Shown here: one piece after another, positions 1 to 9,475 of the stretch
Layout of the letters: each line of letters begins with the position of its first letter
Position numbering within the stretch: position 1 is the first letter of the stretch
Assembly: GCA_023333565.1 (NCBI GenBank)
Contig: JAJKFH010003493.1
Location: 3,100,001 to 3,164,000 of the forward strand
Direction: 5' to 3'
From: Puffinus mauretanicus
Lineage: Eukaryota > Chordata > Aves > Procellariiformes > Procellariidae
Length of the DNA stretch: 64,000 nucleotides
Notes under the pieces: generated by a model
What the model saw: only the letters and a program-made list of their open reading frames with translations
Databases searched by the model: none
What the model was told of the DNA's origin: nothing
Position numbers and translations under genes: made by a program

Positions 1-826
1 GGCTGAGCAAAAGTTAAAGCATGGTATTAAGGGCATTGTTTGAATGCCTTTTAAACACTGACAGGCTCGGAGCGTCGACCGCTTCTCTAGGAAGCCTGTT
101 CCAGTGTTTGACCACCCTCTCGGTAAAGAAGGGCTTCCTAATGTCCAGTCTAAACCTCCCCTGGTGCAGCTTTGAACCATTCCCACGCGTCCTATCACTG
201 GATCCCAGGGAGAAGAGCTCAGCACCTCCCCCTCCACGTCCCCTCCTCAGGAAGCTGTAGAGAGCAATGAGGTCACCCCTCAGCCTCCTTTTCTCCAAAC
301 TAGACAAACCCAAAGTCCTCAGCTGCTCCTCACAGGACATGCCTTCCAGCCCTTTCACCAGCCTTGTTGCCCTCCTCTGGATACATTCAAGGACTTTCAC
401 ATCCTTAAATTGTGGGGCCTGGAACTGCACACAGTAATCAAGGTGGGGCCACACCAACACTGAATACAGCGGGATAATCATCTCTTTTGACCCGCTGGTT
501 ATGCTGTGTTTGATGCACCCCAGGATGCAGTTTGCCCTCTTGGCTGCCAGGGCACGCTGCTGGCTCCTATTGAGCCTGCTGTCGACCAGCACCTCCAGAC
601 CCCTTTCCGCAGGGCTGCTTTCCAGCCACTCCTCTCTCAATTTATACTTGTGCCTGGTGTGACTCTGTCCCAGGTGCAGAATCCAGCATTTGGACTTGTT
701 AAATTTCATGCTATTAATGACTGCCCAATGCTCAAATCTCTCTAGATCCCTCTGAAAGGCATCTTGTCCCTCGAGGGAGTCAGCAGCACCTCCCAGTTTA
801 GTATCACCAGCAAACTTCCTAAGGGT
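1..826 (-). mobile_element. CR1 LINE fragment, 5'-truncated, 3' end beyond the window edge
   Basis: Minus-strand non-LTR retrotransposon of the avian CR1 family. The open frame it carries has the typical CR1 tail of the reverse-transcriptase ORF, with motifs such as LEKRRLRGDLIALYSFL, SDRTRGNG and KHWNRLPREAVDAPSLSVFK. After the stop at 14-16 only 13 bases of 3' UTR remain before the window begins. Homology ends abruptly near 826, just upstream of the FADD-type catalytic box, which is the usual 5' truncation produced by target-primed reverse transcription. The intact frame suggests a fairly young copy. Target-site duplications cannot be checked because one end is outside the window. Confidence 0.93.
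14..826 (-). pseudogene. CR1 reverse transcriptase, C-terminal fragment
   Basis: About 270 codons are open from 826 to the TAA at 14-16, with no frameshift or internal stop. An ATG lies at 707-709, but it is an internal methionine of the CR1 ORF (the MKFNKSKC motif), not a start, because homology continues upstream of it. The upstream part holds the box normally written FADDTKLGG, here FAGDTKLGG (codons at 803-814). The first aspartate of the catalytic pair is therefore glycine. The fingers and most of the palm domain, and the endonuclease, are missing, so the fragment cannot encode an active enzyme. No host gene context is visible. Confidence 0.9.
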
Positions 827-2478
827 GCACTATGTTAGTCATGCTTTTGAATGCATACAGCTGAGGAAAGGAAGTGTACTTGTGGCATGTAACTATAAAT
901 GTAGTACTTGTGTTTTTTATATCACCACTTTTTCATGTGCTAACAGCTGATGCAAGACTGGGGGCTTAGTCAGCCATCTCTTGAGTTTTTCAGTAATTTT
1001 TCAGTAACCTAGGTTTAAGATCAATTGTTTAGGATTGGAAATCTGTAAACTTTTTAAAGAATCCATGTTACCCAGAGGTTGGTATCCTTACTGTTTGCTG
1101 AAATTGCAGTTTGAGAACATGTAGCCTACAGTCTGACCCGTAACACCTTGTTAATTTAGTTTGAAGACTATAGGTAAATATAAAGACTGATATTTCTACC
1201 TGTTGGATTCTGGAGAAGTGTCAAACATGATTGGGATAAATCTAGTGCAAAGATTTGTTTTCAGGCATTATTCTGGACATCGCTGGGGAGGGGGGGAGGA
1301 ATAAATTTGATATCATCAGGACCTGGCTGAAAAATCTGACTCTTTTCTGTCAGAAGAAACTGAGTGCATTCTTGAAAAATGTCCAGGAAAAAAAATCAAG
1401 TAACACTTGCATTCTTTGTTTCATTTGGAGAACACTGGAAGGTTTTCTTTTAAATTATATTTTCTTAATAATATCTTAAACAAAATATATTTCTGTATTA
1501 TGTAATAATCTTCAGTTAAAGTAACTATGGGAATCTGGCATGTTCTTTTGACTAAAATTTTTGAAATATCTTTTGTTTATTCCTCTGAATAAAAAATTGT
1601 ACTTTTTAATTATTTCTTTCCTGCAGAGGGATAATTGAATTAATCATGAATTTTGTACCTGCTATATTCTGTTTAAAACAAAGTCTTAAATTAAATTTTA
1701 GGGGATTGACTGGCAGTGAGAGTGGGAAAGGGAGGTGGCTTGCTCGATTTGACATTATTGGTTATGCATTTGTAAAACGAAAAAATTTAATTGAAAAGCT
1801 GAACCTGAGCTCCTTCAGAAGCAACCTCAAACCGACTTACAAGCTTCCTGCTTTCCTTTAGATGAGCTCAACAATTCCTTTTCTTACTAACTATTCATTT
1901 GCTAATGAACGAAATTAACAGATATAGCCAAGATCATAGCATGTACTAAAAGTTATTTTTAGATGATTATGAGTTTTTTGGACCTCTGGTTTTATTGTAT
2001 AGGTTCGCGTTATTTGAGGTCATGAGGGGATTCACTGACGCTGATTTACCTGTTCATTAAAGAAAGGCAGCAGAGCAGGCTGCAATGTAACTTGTAGCCT
2101 GCTGTTCAGGAAGGTGCCCTTCTGAAGGTCCTGCATGTTGAGCTTTGCTGTAGCTCTACTCTGCATCCTGAAGAGAGGACAGAGGCATGGTCCCTCCTAA
2201 AGTGCCAGTGATCTTTCTGGGAGCATATGCCAAAATTTTCCATCTTTTAATCTCCTGAACTCTTACAAATTTGAGGGGTAAGCTGAAGGGGTTAACAATT
2301 AAGCCATAAAGGGGTAGGATGTTAAAGGATAACAGATCTTTCCCCTATACTTTGTAGATTTGGGCAAAATGGACTTTGTAGCACACAGTTGCTCAAGCTT
2401 AATGGCTCTTCAACAAGTTCGTGTGCTCTGCTCTTGCTAGACTGATGGTAAGTGCTCCTACTCCCCTGGAGAAGAGAT
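827..2478. other. Unannotated AT-rich DNA
   Basis: No gene or repeat family is recognised. Open frames at 1255-1479 and 1646-1861 are short, AT-driven and lack any known motif, so I treat them as chance. Confidence 0.6.
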
Positions 2479-2583
2479 TATAGAATCATAGAATAGTTTG
2501 GGTTGGAAGGGACCTTTACAGGTCATGTAGTCCAACCCTGTAGTGAGCAGGGACATCTTCAACTAGATCAGGTTGCTCAGAGG
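2479..2583 (-). mobile_element. CR1 LINE 3' end fragment
   Basis: On the plus strand this reads as the reverse complement of a CR1 3' terminus: tagaatcatagaatag, then ggttggaagggacct, then gtccaaccct and gagcagggacatcttcaact. The element is thus on the minus strand with its 3' end at about 2479, finishing in the short ATTCTATG-like terminal repeat that marks the family. Similarity fades after about 2583; a weaker trace may run to about 2620. It is a severely 5'-truncated insertion, distinct from the copy at the left edge. Confidence 0.93.
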
Positions 2584-5500
2584 GTTCAACTGAAACTTAG
2601 GGGTGGAAAGTGCCTCTTAGACTATTCCTCCTCCTCTTGATATAGGTTCAAGAGACACAGTCTGACATGACTCTTACTCATAGCAAGAGATGCCTGGACA
2701 GGCATCCCGTAACAGCAAACCATAACGGCGAGTGTGATGTGAGCCAAGGCAGCAGTGTTGGAGCTCAAAGCCTGCTGAATGGACTCTCTTGGAAACAAGG
2801 GCTCCTTCTTTCCACTTCCTCCAATTCGCTGACATGTTCCCTTCCCAACTGAGGTATAGTTTCTTCTGTGTAACTTTTTCCAAGAGCCAATTTTCTTTTG
2901 GAAATATGTAACTGACAGATCTGCAAAGGTTCAGGATTTCTGTTATTTGCCCCAGGTAATATGAGCTTCATAGTTTATTTAATCTTGCTTTTTATTGTTT
3001 TTATTTTTAACTTCGGATTGCTTGTTAAAATCCAAACGAGGAGTTGAAGGAAGAAAAACACAGCCAGTTTGAATGCTGTCTATGCGGTGCTAAACATACT
3101 ATTCCAGGAAGAAGCCACATATATGTTATCTTTAGATGTATATTTGCTCTAGCAGTCCTTGTCTATTTCAGGTGTTACAGGGTATAAAAATATGTAGTAG
3201 ATAGTCCTCACTGAGAGTGGCTGAAGCTAAAATATATTGGGTAATAGGCTCTATTTCTTTTAGTCTGGAAATCCAGATTTGATGCTGGAAGTTGTGCTCA
3301 GGATATGTAGTCAATTCTATGTCATATGAGCCATTAGACATGTTAATACAAATGGAATTATAATAAACTATTTTTAACTTGCATGCTGACAAATATTTAC
3401 ATAAATCCTTGAGCGGCAGGATTTTTTCCTAAATTTATCATCTTATAGAGTGAGCAAAAATCTTTCTTAGCTTGCTTTTCAAACAGGGTCTGTGCTTTAC
3501 ATAAACCCCAAACTTAGCCATTTCCTGGGAACTGGTTTGTTAGCAAAGAAAGCAAAACATCTCAGATCTTCTCTTGGCTACAGCTGGGGTTCCTCTGCTG
3601 GGACTCATACACTTCTGATAGGAATATATGACTAACAGTTGAAACATATGCAGTAACTTAAGCTGCCCGAGAGAAGTCTTTAACATTTTCCAGTTATACT
3701 TTTTTACAAAAAACTCTGAAGCTTTCTAGTCTAAATACATGCATATATTCAGAGAGGGGATGGGAGCATTATTTTGTTTTTAAAAGCATTAGGTCCTTTG
3801 AAGACTCTTTCATTTTCTTGGCTCTTTGGTAATGCGTCTCTGAAACAGTCAGCTTCTAAAATGACCTGCCTACCTCACCTGAGAGTGTAGGCTGGTTTTG
3901 TGTAAATGACTGATATTCTCAAGGACAATAAAGATTCTATAGTGATGATCCCTAGAAAAAAGTACAAGCTTAAAGTTCTTTTTTGTTTAACCCCTAAAAA
4001 ACTGGTTATTTTAATAGCCAGTTTTCACATATATATTGTTTTCTACCTGAGGAACTTAAATACAATGAAGTGAACTCTTCCCAGCGATGAACATATTAAG
4101 TTTACGGGTGAGAAAAGCAAAAAACAGTGAGATTCAAAAGATTTTACTTTGAAAATATGTTGCAGAAATGGTTCATTAGTATTGTGCTTTAACACTAACC
4201 TTCTTTCTACTTTACCTTGAAGATCATAATTATATTTATTTGATAGGTTTGATAGCATAAAATATTTGAATAAAGAAATATAGGAAGGGAAGATGAGGTC
4301 AAAGGTGTATGTATGTCACTTTAGTGGGCCAGACTTCTAGTGAATTGGATAGCTGCCAGTCCTTGAAGTTTAGGGAAAGAATATGAGAGCAGGCAGGCAT
4401 AAAGTGAGGCTTTTCCCACTCCATCAATTGCTTTCAGCAATATGTGGCTTAGGGACTGTCAGAGTCAAAGGTTGTATCCACATCTTCACATTTAATAGTT
4501 CTTGTAGGACTTTTTAACCTGAAGCTATCTAAAGGGAAAGCTGCCTTAAAGCTAACCCAAAGGCAAAGAGCAGATAGCAACAGGCTTAGCTTTTTTTTTT
4601 TTTCATTTTCTTTTAAAGCATGATGTTCTATGTTGTTACTGGATACTTTTTGCAGCAAAAGCGGTATTGGCATTTCCTTCAAAAAGGAGTTACAAGACTG
4701 CAACATCCAGACCATTGAGAAATGGCCAGTCTGGGATTGAGGGACAATATGGTTTTGCTCAGATGGGCTAGTATTACTTGCAGGATGGTTCTTGCAGCTT
4801 AATGCAAGGAAATTGGTGCTCTCGGACCAGAGTATTGGTGTGATGTACTGCTTATTGCCTTTCTAGGGCGCATATCAACTCTACCTCTCTTTGACTTGTG
4901 TCCACAGCAAACTCTATCTAATCCTGTTCATAATTTTGTCCCTCTAGATTATCTGTTATGTACATTTTATTGAAGCAGTGCTTCTTGAGGTAAATACTGT
5001 GTGTTTAATAGGCTTAGTATTTTCAAAAAATTTTCTCAACAAAAATAGCACTCGGGCATTCTTATAAGCACTCTGTAAGACAAGTGTGCATATTTGCACA
5101 TTTATCCTCAAATGTAGGATGATGGCTCTGTTAAAGGCTTTTATAGGAACCATATTCAAAATCCTATTGTCTAATTCAAAGTCCTTCTCACTAACGGCCA
5201 TTAATTTAAAATGCATTAAAAATACTAGATTTCAAAAAGAAAGTTAAGTAAATGATTACCAAGGGGAATTAGATACTTAGACCCATTAAAACTTAATGTT
5301 AATCAACTCAATTGTTGAGAGTTCTCAGCCCTGTTTCTTAAATTCAGGCTTTTATCTAGGAATTGACAAGAATGCCAGTATTGGCCCTCCTAGATGGGAT
5401 TTCTTTTGGTGACCTCCAAGCAAGAGATAGAAAATCTAGTTTGTGAAATCCTGAAACTGCATTGCTGCCTCTTTCTTCAAAACAACCCACCAGTAAAACA

Positions 5501-5967
5501 AAGCCGGATGATGAAAGTTTGTGTAACTAGCCTACTTGATAATCTGGGGATGATTAATCTGGTAGAAAAGTCAGCAAGCCAACCCCCTGGGAAAGCAGCA
5601 TCAAATATCAGTACGATACTGCAGGATGTGTGTGCACTACATAGAAGTAATGTAAGTGGGGTCTCAGACTCTGGCTTCTCTCCTTCAAGACTTCCTTGGC
5701 CATTATGTCCCTGCCAAATGCTATTTCTCCATTTACGTGTTTTCCAACCTGTAAAGTCTTTAAGACCAAATGCTTCAGGTGGTGAATTAGAAACAAAAAT
5801 CTGTCTTGGTAGCTGTTCAGCATACCTCCTCCATACCATCTCAGAGGGACAACTCCTGAGATGAACTGTTTTCCTGCCCTGTTCCCTTCCTGCTGTATGC
5901 AAATACCGGAGTGCTGCCGAGATCTGCCACCTTTGGTCATGTTCACCCTAGCATGGCATCTGGTGAT
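2584..5967. other. Unannotated DNA left of the 28S/R2 block
   Basis: No gene recognised. There is a compact hairpin at 2689-2706 (GATGCCTG, GA, CAGGCATC). Between 5394 and 5960 three frames stay open together (156 codons plus, 141 and about 110 codons minus before the 28S part), but none shows a known domain. I regard this as low stop density in a locally GC-richer stretch rather than a gene. Confidence 0.55.
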
Positions 5968-5990
5968 GCCCCAGTCAAACTCCCCACCTG
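5968..5990 (-). repeat. Second copy of a 28S 23-mer at the distal breakpoint
   Basis: CAGGTGGGGAGTTTGACTGG occurs twice on the minus strand in the same orientation, at 6101-6120 in its proper 28S place and again at 5971-5990. The out-of-place copy keeps CTGGGGC, the canonical 28S continuation, while the in-place copy has CTGGAGC. It is flanked by two small perfect palindromes: GGCATC/GATGCC (5955-5970 area) and GCTTGATC/GATCAAGC (5993-6010). Confidence 0.85.
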
Positions 5991-6487
5991 ATGCTTGATC
6001 GAGATCAAGCGAGCTTTTGTCCTTCTGCTCTGCAGGAGGTTCCCGTCCTCCCTGAGCTCGCTTTAGGACACCTGCGTAACGCTTTGACAGATGTACCGCT
6101 CCAGTCAAACTCCCCACCTGCTGCTGTCCCTGGAGCGGGTCACACCAGGCGCTTGGCACCAGCAGTGAGAGCCCCCCTCGGGGCTCACCCCCCCGCCTCA
6201 TCGGGTAAGTGAAAAAAATGATCAGAGTAGTAGTATTTCACCGACGGCCGGGACGCCGGCAGGCACGTCATGCCGCACCGCCGAGGGCACGCCCGGCCTC
6301 CCACTTATTCTACACCTCTCATGTCTCTTCACAGCGCCAAACTAGAGTCAAGCTCAACAGGGTCGTCTTTCCCCGCTGATTCTGCCAAGCCCGTTCCCTT
6401 GGCTGTGGTTTTGCTGGATAGTAGATAGGGACACTGGGAATCTTGTTCATCCATTCATCACTAATTAGATGACGAGGCATTTGGCTA
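5968..6487 (-). pseudogene. 28S ribosomal RNA pseudogene fragment (3' flank of the R2 site)
   Basis: The minus strand is vertebrate 28S rRNA sequence beginning exactly at TAGCCAAATGCC (6476-6487), the first bases downstream of the R2 insertion site, and running about 490 nt to CTCGCTTGATC near 5998. Landmarks in order on the minus strand: CTCGTCATCTAATTAGTGA; CCACAGCCAAGGGAACGGGC; GAATCAGCGGGGAAAGA; GAAGAGACATGAGAGGTGTA; a GC-rich expansion segment; CACTTACCCGATGAGGCG; GACCCGCTCC; AGGTGGGGAGTTTGACTGG; ACGCAGGTGTCCTAAAGCGA. Differences from functional 28S are mostly C-to-T or G-to-A at CpG sites, plus a 6-nt loss beside GTGA in the target region (near 6457-6459). That is decay of an unconstrained methylated copy, not a working rRNA gene. 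A second copy of a 23-nt piece sits at 5968-5990. Confidence 0.95.
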
Positions 6488-6630
6488 TTTATCGAACATA
6501 TATATATAAATTATACATGTTCCTTTTCCGGATTAAGTAAAGGTGGCCTGTCCACCTAAGTAAAGGCCGGTAATTGATGTGAATTTTGGCAAGACAGGTG
6601 ACGGATCATGATTCCGAGTCTGAACCGTTA

Positions 6631-6670
6631 AGACCGTCGTGAGACAAGTTAACTCCACTCTACCATGATT
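6631..6670 (+). other. Antisense 28S-like segment inside the R2 3' UTR
   Basis: The plus strand reads agaccgtcgtgagaca (6631-6646), then one mismatch, then gtta, matching the 28S segment TTAGACCGTCGTGAGACAGG that follows the sarcin-ricin loop region. Weaker similarity runs on to about 6670 (..ctac..atgat). Its orientation is opposite to the adjoining 28S flank, and in a normal rDNA unit it lies several hundred nt downstream of the R2 site. It may be a standard part of this R2 lineage's 3' UTR or a local rearrangement. Confidence 0.75.
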
Positions 6671-6741
6671 CTTAGATAGATAGTAAGGAAGAATCAGTTT
6701 ATTTATAGTTCATTAATTCATACAATTACAATCATAATTCA

Positions 6742-7089
6742 TTAAGAACTTAAAACAGTCCTTGCTTGACTAGCAAATATATGTACAATGACCACTGAAT
6801 TAAATAACGCCTGATTCGATAATCGATGAGCGACCTTTTCCTGTCGGGAACTGGAGAGTCCTCATTCTGCTAACAATTCATAATTGCCTTGATACCACTT
6901 TCCACATGCTCCTAATGGAAATCCTATAAATTTGATAGCAGTAGCATTAGTTAATTGCTGAACTTGATCTCTAAGATGCTGGCATTTCCTTACTTTTTCT
7001 GCTGCTGCATCTGCCAAAGATGTTGTTTTACTCTCATATCTAACTGTGATGTCTACTGCATTGCTGTTCCCCTGTCCTCTTGTAACCAT
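6742..7089 (-). pseudogene. R2 endonuclease C-terminus, broken
   Basis: The frame reads from 7089 with the R2-type run AVDITVRYE, then SLADAAAEKVRKCQHL, then GFPLGACGKW, and meets TGA at 6862-6864. It then stays open in the same frame for 39 more codons that still look like R2 (GLSSSRQEKVAHRLSNQALF) to a TAA at 6742-6744. So one in-frame nonsense mutation interrupts an otherwise collinear tail. The aspartate of VDITVRYE, one of the nuclease active-site acids in this family, is present. The usual arginine in GFPLGARGKW is cysteine (CpG-type change). The PD motif is lost with the truncation. Methionine at 7087-7089 is internal, not a start. The encoded protein, if ever made, is inactive. Confidence 0.84.
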
Positions 7090-7105
7090 GAACCTCCATA
7101 AGCAG

Positions 7106-8519
7106 GAGGAGGGAAAACACTGTCACCTCACTACTTTTGAAAGGGCTGCTGATTTGAGCAAGGAGGATTTGATGCTTGCTGCAAAAAGTAATTATGAGCA
7201 ACAAGCACAGACCTGATGCTGCCTAATGTGCTATGGGTAAAACTCATTTTTTCCCCTTCTAAGCTAAATGATTTTTTTAAAAATTGATCTTTCAGGACAA
7301 TTTCATACTGTTGTCCTATTCTATAAACACTTCAGTGAAATGTTGCAATGCTCTCAATGTATTTATATGTTCATAATGTTTTGTCTAAATTTATAGTACC
7401 AGATTAATAAGCCAGTCACATAATGCTATTTCTTGTGAGATAAGGTCAACAAATTAAAACTTCTGGACATCATGGGCCACTTTTCCTTTTCTTTTATCAT
7501 CAAAATTTCCCCCGCCCCCGTGTGTGTGTGTAAATATATGTTTGAGTGATACCAAAAGGCTAAGCTTAACTTGGTAGTGGATTTCTTCCTTTGTTTCCAT
7601 CCAGTAGCAGTCTTTACACAGGGTCTCTTTCTCTGAGTTTCTACTGAACTATCAGCAGTTCAGTCATGAGGAATTTTCTAAGCTTTCTGCACTGGAGATA
7701 GTGGCCAATGCAGTCTTTCAGGTCAAGTGATTTATCTAATCTATTTCACCAGCATCCTTATCAGTCAGAGGTTTATCTTCTTTCAGTGTTGGCTACAGAG
7801 CCAGATACCCAATGCAGACAATGAATTAGTTCTCAGGTTCTTACACAGAAAGTCTCACTTTTCCCCACCATCTGATTAAAAACCTCCTTCTCAGAGTTTG
7901 AACTTAAACATGAGGCAGAGGTGATAAGAATACCAATAGCTTTAGGAAAAATCTAGTAGTAAGTCTTAAGTTAAAACATTTAGATAGTTAAACTTATAGT
8001 GCAGTCAAGTGCTTTGACCTAAAATTTTCACTTGCTTTTGATCTTGGTGTGTGTGTGTTTGTTTGTTTTAGCAAATTTACTAGAAGATAGATATAGGGCT
8101 GCAAATTTTACTAGGAAAGTTTTTTTTTTTTTTTTTTTAAATGCAAAAAGATTCTCAACTTGGCCCAGGGATGTGACTTGAGGGCTCACCTGACTTAAGG
8201 AGGCGGCTTTAAATGAAATATGTTGCTTTTAAAAAGCTAATAGGTAGGGAGAGTAGCCTAGTAGTTTACTGAAATACTACTTCTAATTACAGAGAGAATA
8301 TGCAAAGGATGGACACTTTCTGAGTGAACTTGATGACAGAGTGAGAATCTAACAGATAAGATCAAATTTTTCTTTTATGATAAAATCAAGTGCTATTCTG
8401 AAAGAATAGCTACCCATACCTACTAAAATTCAGTAGCTGTATGTAAATCTTGTGTCCATATTGATAACGGAAATGCATGGACAAACTAGAGAAATAAAAA
8501 CCAAAATACACCAACCAAA
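7106..8519. other. Unannotated DNA between R2 and the decayed coding region
   Basis: No further R2 coding sequence (reverse transcriptase, zinc finger) is seen here, confirming the truncation. A short (GT)n run lies at about 7520-7531 and a T-tract at 8120-8138. Nothing else recognised. Confidence 0.6.
8120..8138. repeat. Poly(T) tract, 19 nt
   Basis: Uninterrupted T run on the plus strand. It could be the reversed tail of a retrocopy, but no retrocopy was recognised next to it. Confidence 0.9.
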
Positions 8520-9475
8520 GTGGAATTTATTAACCATTCGAAAGCAGGTCCTGCAAACTGGATAACCTGAGAAAGGGCAGTTTCTGTTTGCTTAGATCAT
8601 CCTGATCTACAGCAGGATTTTGGTTGCATCTGACCGCATGTCTTAAAATAGTCTTGTACCGCAGGAGGAGGATTTAGCTGCTTCAGTATAGCCTCCTGAA
8701 GAGAATTAGTTATCCCTTAAAAGGTGATATTCCTGCATGACGCAAAAGATGGTACTCCATCTGCATGGTTGTATAATTTGATCCTTTGAAATATCAGAAC
8801 ATTAATTGTCATATTTGTTGTATAGGACTATATTTGTCATTAAAGTTCTTTGCTCTCAGTCTTTTCCTAACTAGTGTAACAGCCCACAGCTTGCTTATTT
8901 CTATTGGGTTTTGCTACTGCTCATGATACTGTGTGATTCTTGGAGGCTCTCCTGGAGGCATTAGGTGCTGGATTAGAACATGCCTGAGGGAATACTCTGA
9001 ACCTGGCTGCAGCCATCGCTATGTAACAACTGTCATCCTTATAAGATAATTGCGCTGGGATTAACTGACCAATTTTAAAACGCTCTTGCTCTTTAGATAC
9101 ACTATGGGACTTTGTTGCCATAAGACCTTTCCCGAGTTTCTAAAAGAATTCAATCTGTGCAAACTGTTCATCTTGGTTTTTACTAACATAAGAAATTTAT
9201 TGTGTTTGGATGGAAAGAATATTTTTCTGAAGCTACTTATGGACGCAACACATAAAACCCACTTAAATAAGCTTTAAGACATATTAGTGAAGCCCAGTGT
9301 TTTCAACCAACTAGATCACACTCAGGGAAACCTTCTGAAATTATCTTGTATTCCTTAACCTCTATGCTAAATGCTTTGCCATCCACAGAATCCCAGGAAA
9401 TGTTGTCGGTTTCATAGCATCAGTAATTTTATTTTCAAATATGCTCTGTATCCATTTTTGAAGTATATTTGTGTC
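8520..9475 (-). pseudogene. Decayed intronless-looking coding region, not identified
   Basis: Successive minus-strand frames are coherent over about 950 bp. In N-to-C order: a run with MKPTTFPGILWMAKHLA (about 9475-9365); a run with NQDEQFAQIEFF, one TAG, then KLGKGLMATKSHSVSKEQ and AQLSYKDDSCYIAMAAARFR (about 9180-8980); a +1 shift, then LMPPGEPPRITQYHEQ, a TAG, and ISKLWAVTLVRKRLRAKNFN (about 8980-8830); MEYHLLRHAGISPF (about 8760-8715); a further shift, then QEAILKQLNPPPAVQDYFKT (about 8700-8640). The frame changes and several stops show it is dead. No splice sites separate the parts, so a processed pseudogene, a retroelement Gag-like remnant or an endogenous copy of a non-retroviral RNA virus gene are all possible. 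I do not recognise the family. ORF 8921-9121 is the longest unbroken piece. Confidence 0.4.

Larger units (their letters stand above)
6488..7105 (-). mobile_element. R2 non-LTR retrotransposon, 3' portion, 5'-truncated
   Basis: Minus-strand R2 element, oriented so that its 3' end (TGTTCGATAAA) abuts the 28S TAGCCAAATGCC at 6487/6488, precisely the family's target site. R2 nicks 28S rDNA with a restriction-like endonuclease and reverse-transcribes its RNA in place. What survives is the C-terminal end of that endonuclease (6742-7089) and a 3' UTR of about 254 nt (6488-6741). Homology is lost near 7105, before the zinc finger and the PD half of the active site, so about the first 85-90% of the element is missing. 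The 3' UTR carries a direct repeat TAAGTAAAGG (6534-6543 and 6557-6566) and a hairpin AGGTGG/CCACCT (6541-6557), suiting a structured RNA. The exact 5' boundary is uncertain by about 20 bp. Confidence 0.86.

Noticed and set aside
5608..6201. 197-codon minus frame
   Set aside because: It runs through the 28S rRNA fragment and its breakpoint; the first half is rRNA sequence read as protein, so the frame is accidental.
7106..9475. Reverse-transcriptase part of the same R2 element
   Set aside because: None of the R2 polymerase or zinc-finger motifs is visible; the decayed frames at 8520-9475 do not resemble R2.
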